Shown here one piece after another: positions 62,943 to 64,000 of a stretch of DNA of 64,000 nucleotides. The translations under genes and the position numbers were made by a program. The notes beneath the pieces were generated by a model. That model was given only the letters and a program-made list of their open reading frames with translations, was not told where the DNA came from and did not search any database. The stretch covers positions 1-64,000 of the forward strand of contig CAOKPU010000005.1 of the NCBI GenBank assembly GCA_948470755.1, read 5' to 3'. Position 1 is the first letter of the stretch. Every line of letters starts with the position of its first letter. Source of the stretch: an uncultured Lachnospiraceae bacterium. Lineage in GTDB: Bacteria; Bacillota; Clostridia; Lachnospirales; Lachnospiraceae.

Positions 62943-64000
62943 ATGAAAAAAAGACTGGTAAGCGCAATATTGGCAACTGCTATGGCATTTTCTTTGACGG
63001 CATGCGGTGCGTCAGGAGAAACAAAAGAGGCTCCGGCGGCCGATAAACAGGAAGCTCCGGTGGAGGATGCGGCAGAAAATGAAGCAAAGGAAGAAGCGGC
63101 CGGCGAAGAAGCTTCTGCTGAAAGCGATGGAGCGGATGGTTCAGTAAATGCTACCGTTATCTGGAGGGCATTCGACGATCAATTCCAGAGCGGCTTCCGT
63201 ATCATAATGCAGAATGAAGAAGAAAAAATAGGGGGCATTTCCCTTGACATGCAGGATGCGGCAAACGATGTGTCTACCGCTATCAGCAAATTGGAAGCAG
63301 CCCTTACAAAGGGGACGGATGTAGTTGCTATTTGCGCGCCCGATAGGGAAAGTACGGAAACAATGGCTCAAAAGTGCAGTGAAGAAGGAGTGCCGGCCGT
63401 ATTTTTCAATATGGAGCCTATGGAAGCAACAATGGAAAGCTATGACAATATTCTTTATGTAGGAGCCCAGGCAAAAGAATCCGGGGAGATGTGCGCACAG
63501 GCATTGATCAATTATTGGAATGCAAATAAAGAGATCGCGGATAAGAACGGCGACGGCATTCTTCAGTTGGTAGTACTGCAAGGTGAAATTGGGCAGCAGG
63601 ACGTGGTTTTACGTACACAAGCATATGAAGAAACTTTAAGCGCGCAAGGGATTGAATATGAAATACTTGCAATGGATACTGCAAATTGGGATCAGGCCCA
63701 GGCATTGGATAAGATGAATGCATGGATTACGGCATATGGGATAGACGGGATCGAAGGCGTGCTTTGCAATAATGACAGTATGGCAATGGGCGCAGTACAG
63801 GCCTGCATCAATAACGGATATAACAGCGGCGATCCGGAGAAATTTGTTCCGGTTGTAGGGATTGACGCTAATATTGACGCTTTGGAAGCAATGAAAGCAG
63901 GTTCTTTGCTCGGCACAGTGTTGAACGATAGATTGAACCAGTCCGACGCCATTATTAATGTAGTAAAAGCCGTAAAAGAAGGCAAAGAAATTACGGAAGA
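62943..64000 (+). CDS. Sugar ABC importer substrate-binding lipoprotein (galactose/ribose-type), 3' end cut by window
   Basis: The first 352 codons are visible. The signal peptide ends at LTAC with Cys21 as lipid site, followed by a long Glu/Ala-rich linker (about residues 25-68). The mature protein is a type I periplasmic-binding fold (RbsB/MglB-like): VVAICAPDRES, VLQGEIGQQD, VLCNNDSMAMGA and PVVGIDANIDA. It probably feeds the kinase and aldolase upstream. An in-frame TTG at 62847 with GGAGG 6 nt before it would add 32 residues through the structured leader; I favour the ATG, which has GGAGAG upstream. Confidence 0.88.
   Translation, partial: MKKRLVSAILATAMAFSLTACGASGETKEAPAADKQEAPVEDAAENEAKEEAAGEEASAESDGADGSVNATVIWRAFDDQFQSGFRIIMQNEEEKIGGISLDMQDAANDVSTAISKLEAALTKGTDVVAICAPDRESTETMAQKCSEEGVPAVFFNMEPMEATMESYDNILYVGAQAKESGEMCAQALINYWNANKEIADKNGDGILQLVVLQGEIGQQDVVLRTQAYEETLSAQGIEYEILAMDTANWDQAQALDKMNAWITAYGIDGIEGVLCNNDSMAMGAVQACINNGYNSGDPEKFVPVVGIDANIDALEAMKAGSLLGTVLNDRLNQSDAIINVVKAVKEGKEITE

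Overview
The window is a stretch of an AT-rich, low-GC Gram-positive (Firmicutes) chromosome that carries the replication origin. A Lachnospiraceae-type clostridium is the best fit. The reasons are the order dnaA-oriC-rpmH-rnpA-yidD-yidC-jag-mnmE-mnmG-rsmG, B. subtilis-type parS sites beside parA/parB, DUF3881 and DUF4446 proteins near parB/serS, extended AGGAGG-type ribosome binding sites, frequent TTG starts, and a D,D-carboxypeptidase and lipoproteins of Gram-positive type. This assignment is inference; no rRNA gene lies in the window.

Layout. 1-3.7 kb (minus): 3'-truncated glycogen debranching enzyme, fructokinase, Na+/Ca2+ exchanger. 3.7-12.6 kb (minus): gyrA, gyrB, recF, S4 protein, dnaN and dnaA, reading away from oriC. 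12.6-13.1 kb: oriC with a cluster of DnaA boxes. 13.1-20.2 kb (plus): rpmH, rnpA, yidD, yidC, jag, mnmE, mnmG, rsmG. 20.2-24.1 kb: a very AT-rich insert with an alpha/beta hydrolase, a NarL-type two-component pair, a cytidine-deaminase-like gene and an HD phosphohydrolase. 24.1-30.5 kb: parS sites, parA, parB, DUF4446, HD-GYP, serS, DUF3881. 30.5-37.1 kb: tRNA-Arg(CCU), an ECF-type sigma factor, DUF2461, a 248-bp foldback repeat, and an Lhr-type helicase. 37.1-41.2 kb: a cytidylate-kinase-like gene, a three-gene ABC importer, an exonuclease. 41.2-47.2 kb: an OmpR/VanR-type two-component system facing a D,D-carboxypeptidase, then trmB and trxA. 47.3-57.0 kb: a ten-gene Mrp/Mbh-type cation/proton antiporter operon with four NuoL/M/N-like subunits. 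57.0-59.7 kb (minus): an envelope operon of glycosyltransferase, papain-like hydrolase and LPG-synthase-type membrane protein. 59.9-64 kb: a GntR repressor divergent from a sugar catabolic operon (PfkB kinase, class II aldolase, sugar-binding lipoprotein cut by the window end).

The genes are mostly ordinary housekeeping genes. The least explained material is between them. (1) A hairpin-bearing leader of about 61 nt occurs twice, before glgX and before the last Mrp gene, and all four differences in its 31-nt hairpin keep base pairing. (2) The recF-gyrB gap is filled with back-to-back hairpins. (3) A 248-bp inverted-repeat element lies before the helicase gene, and a relative of its arms serves as the terminator at 44.3 kb. 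(4) A pseudoknot-capable leader precedes the sugar-binding protein. Together these suggest one or more families of small structured repeats in this genome.
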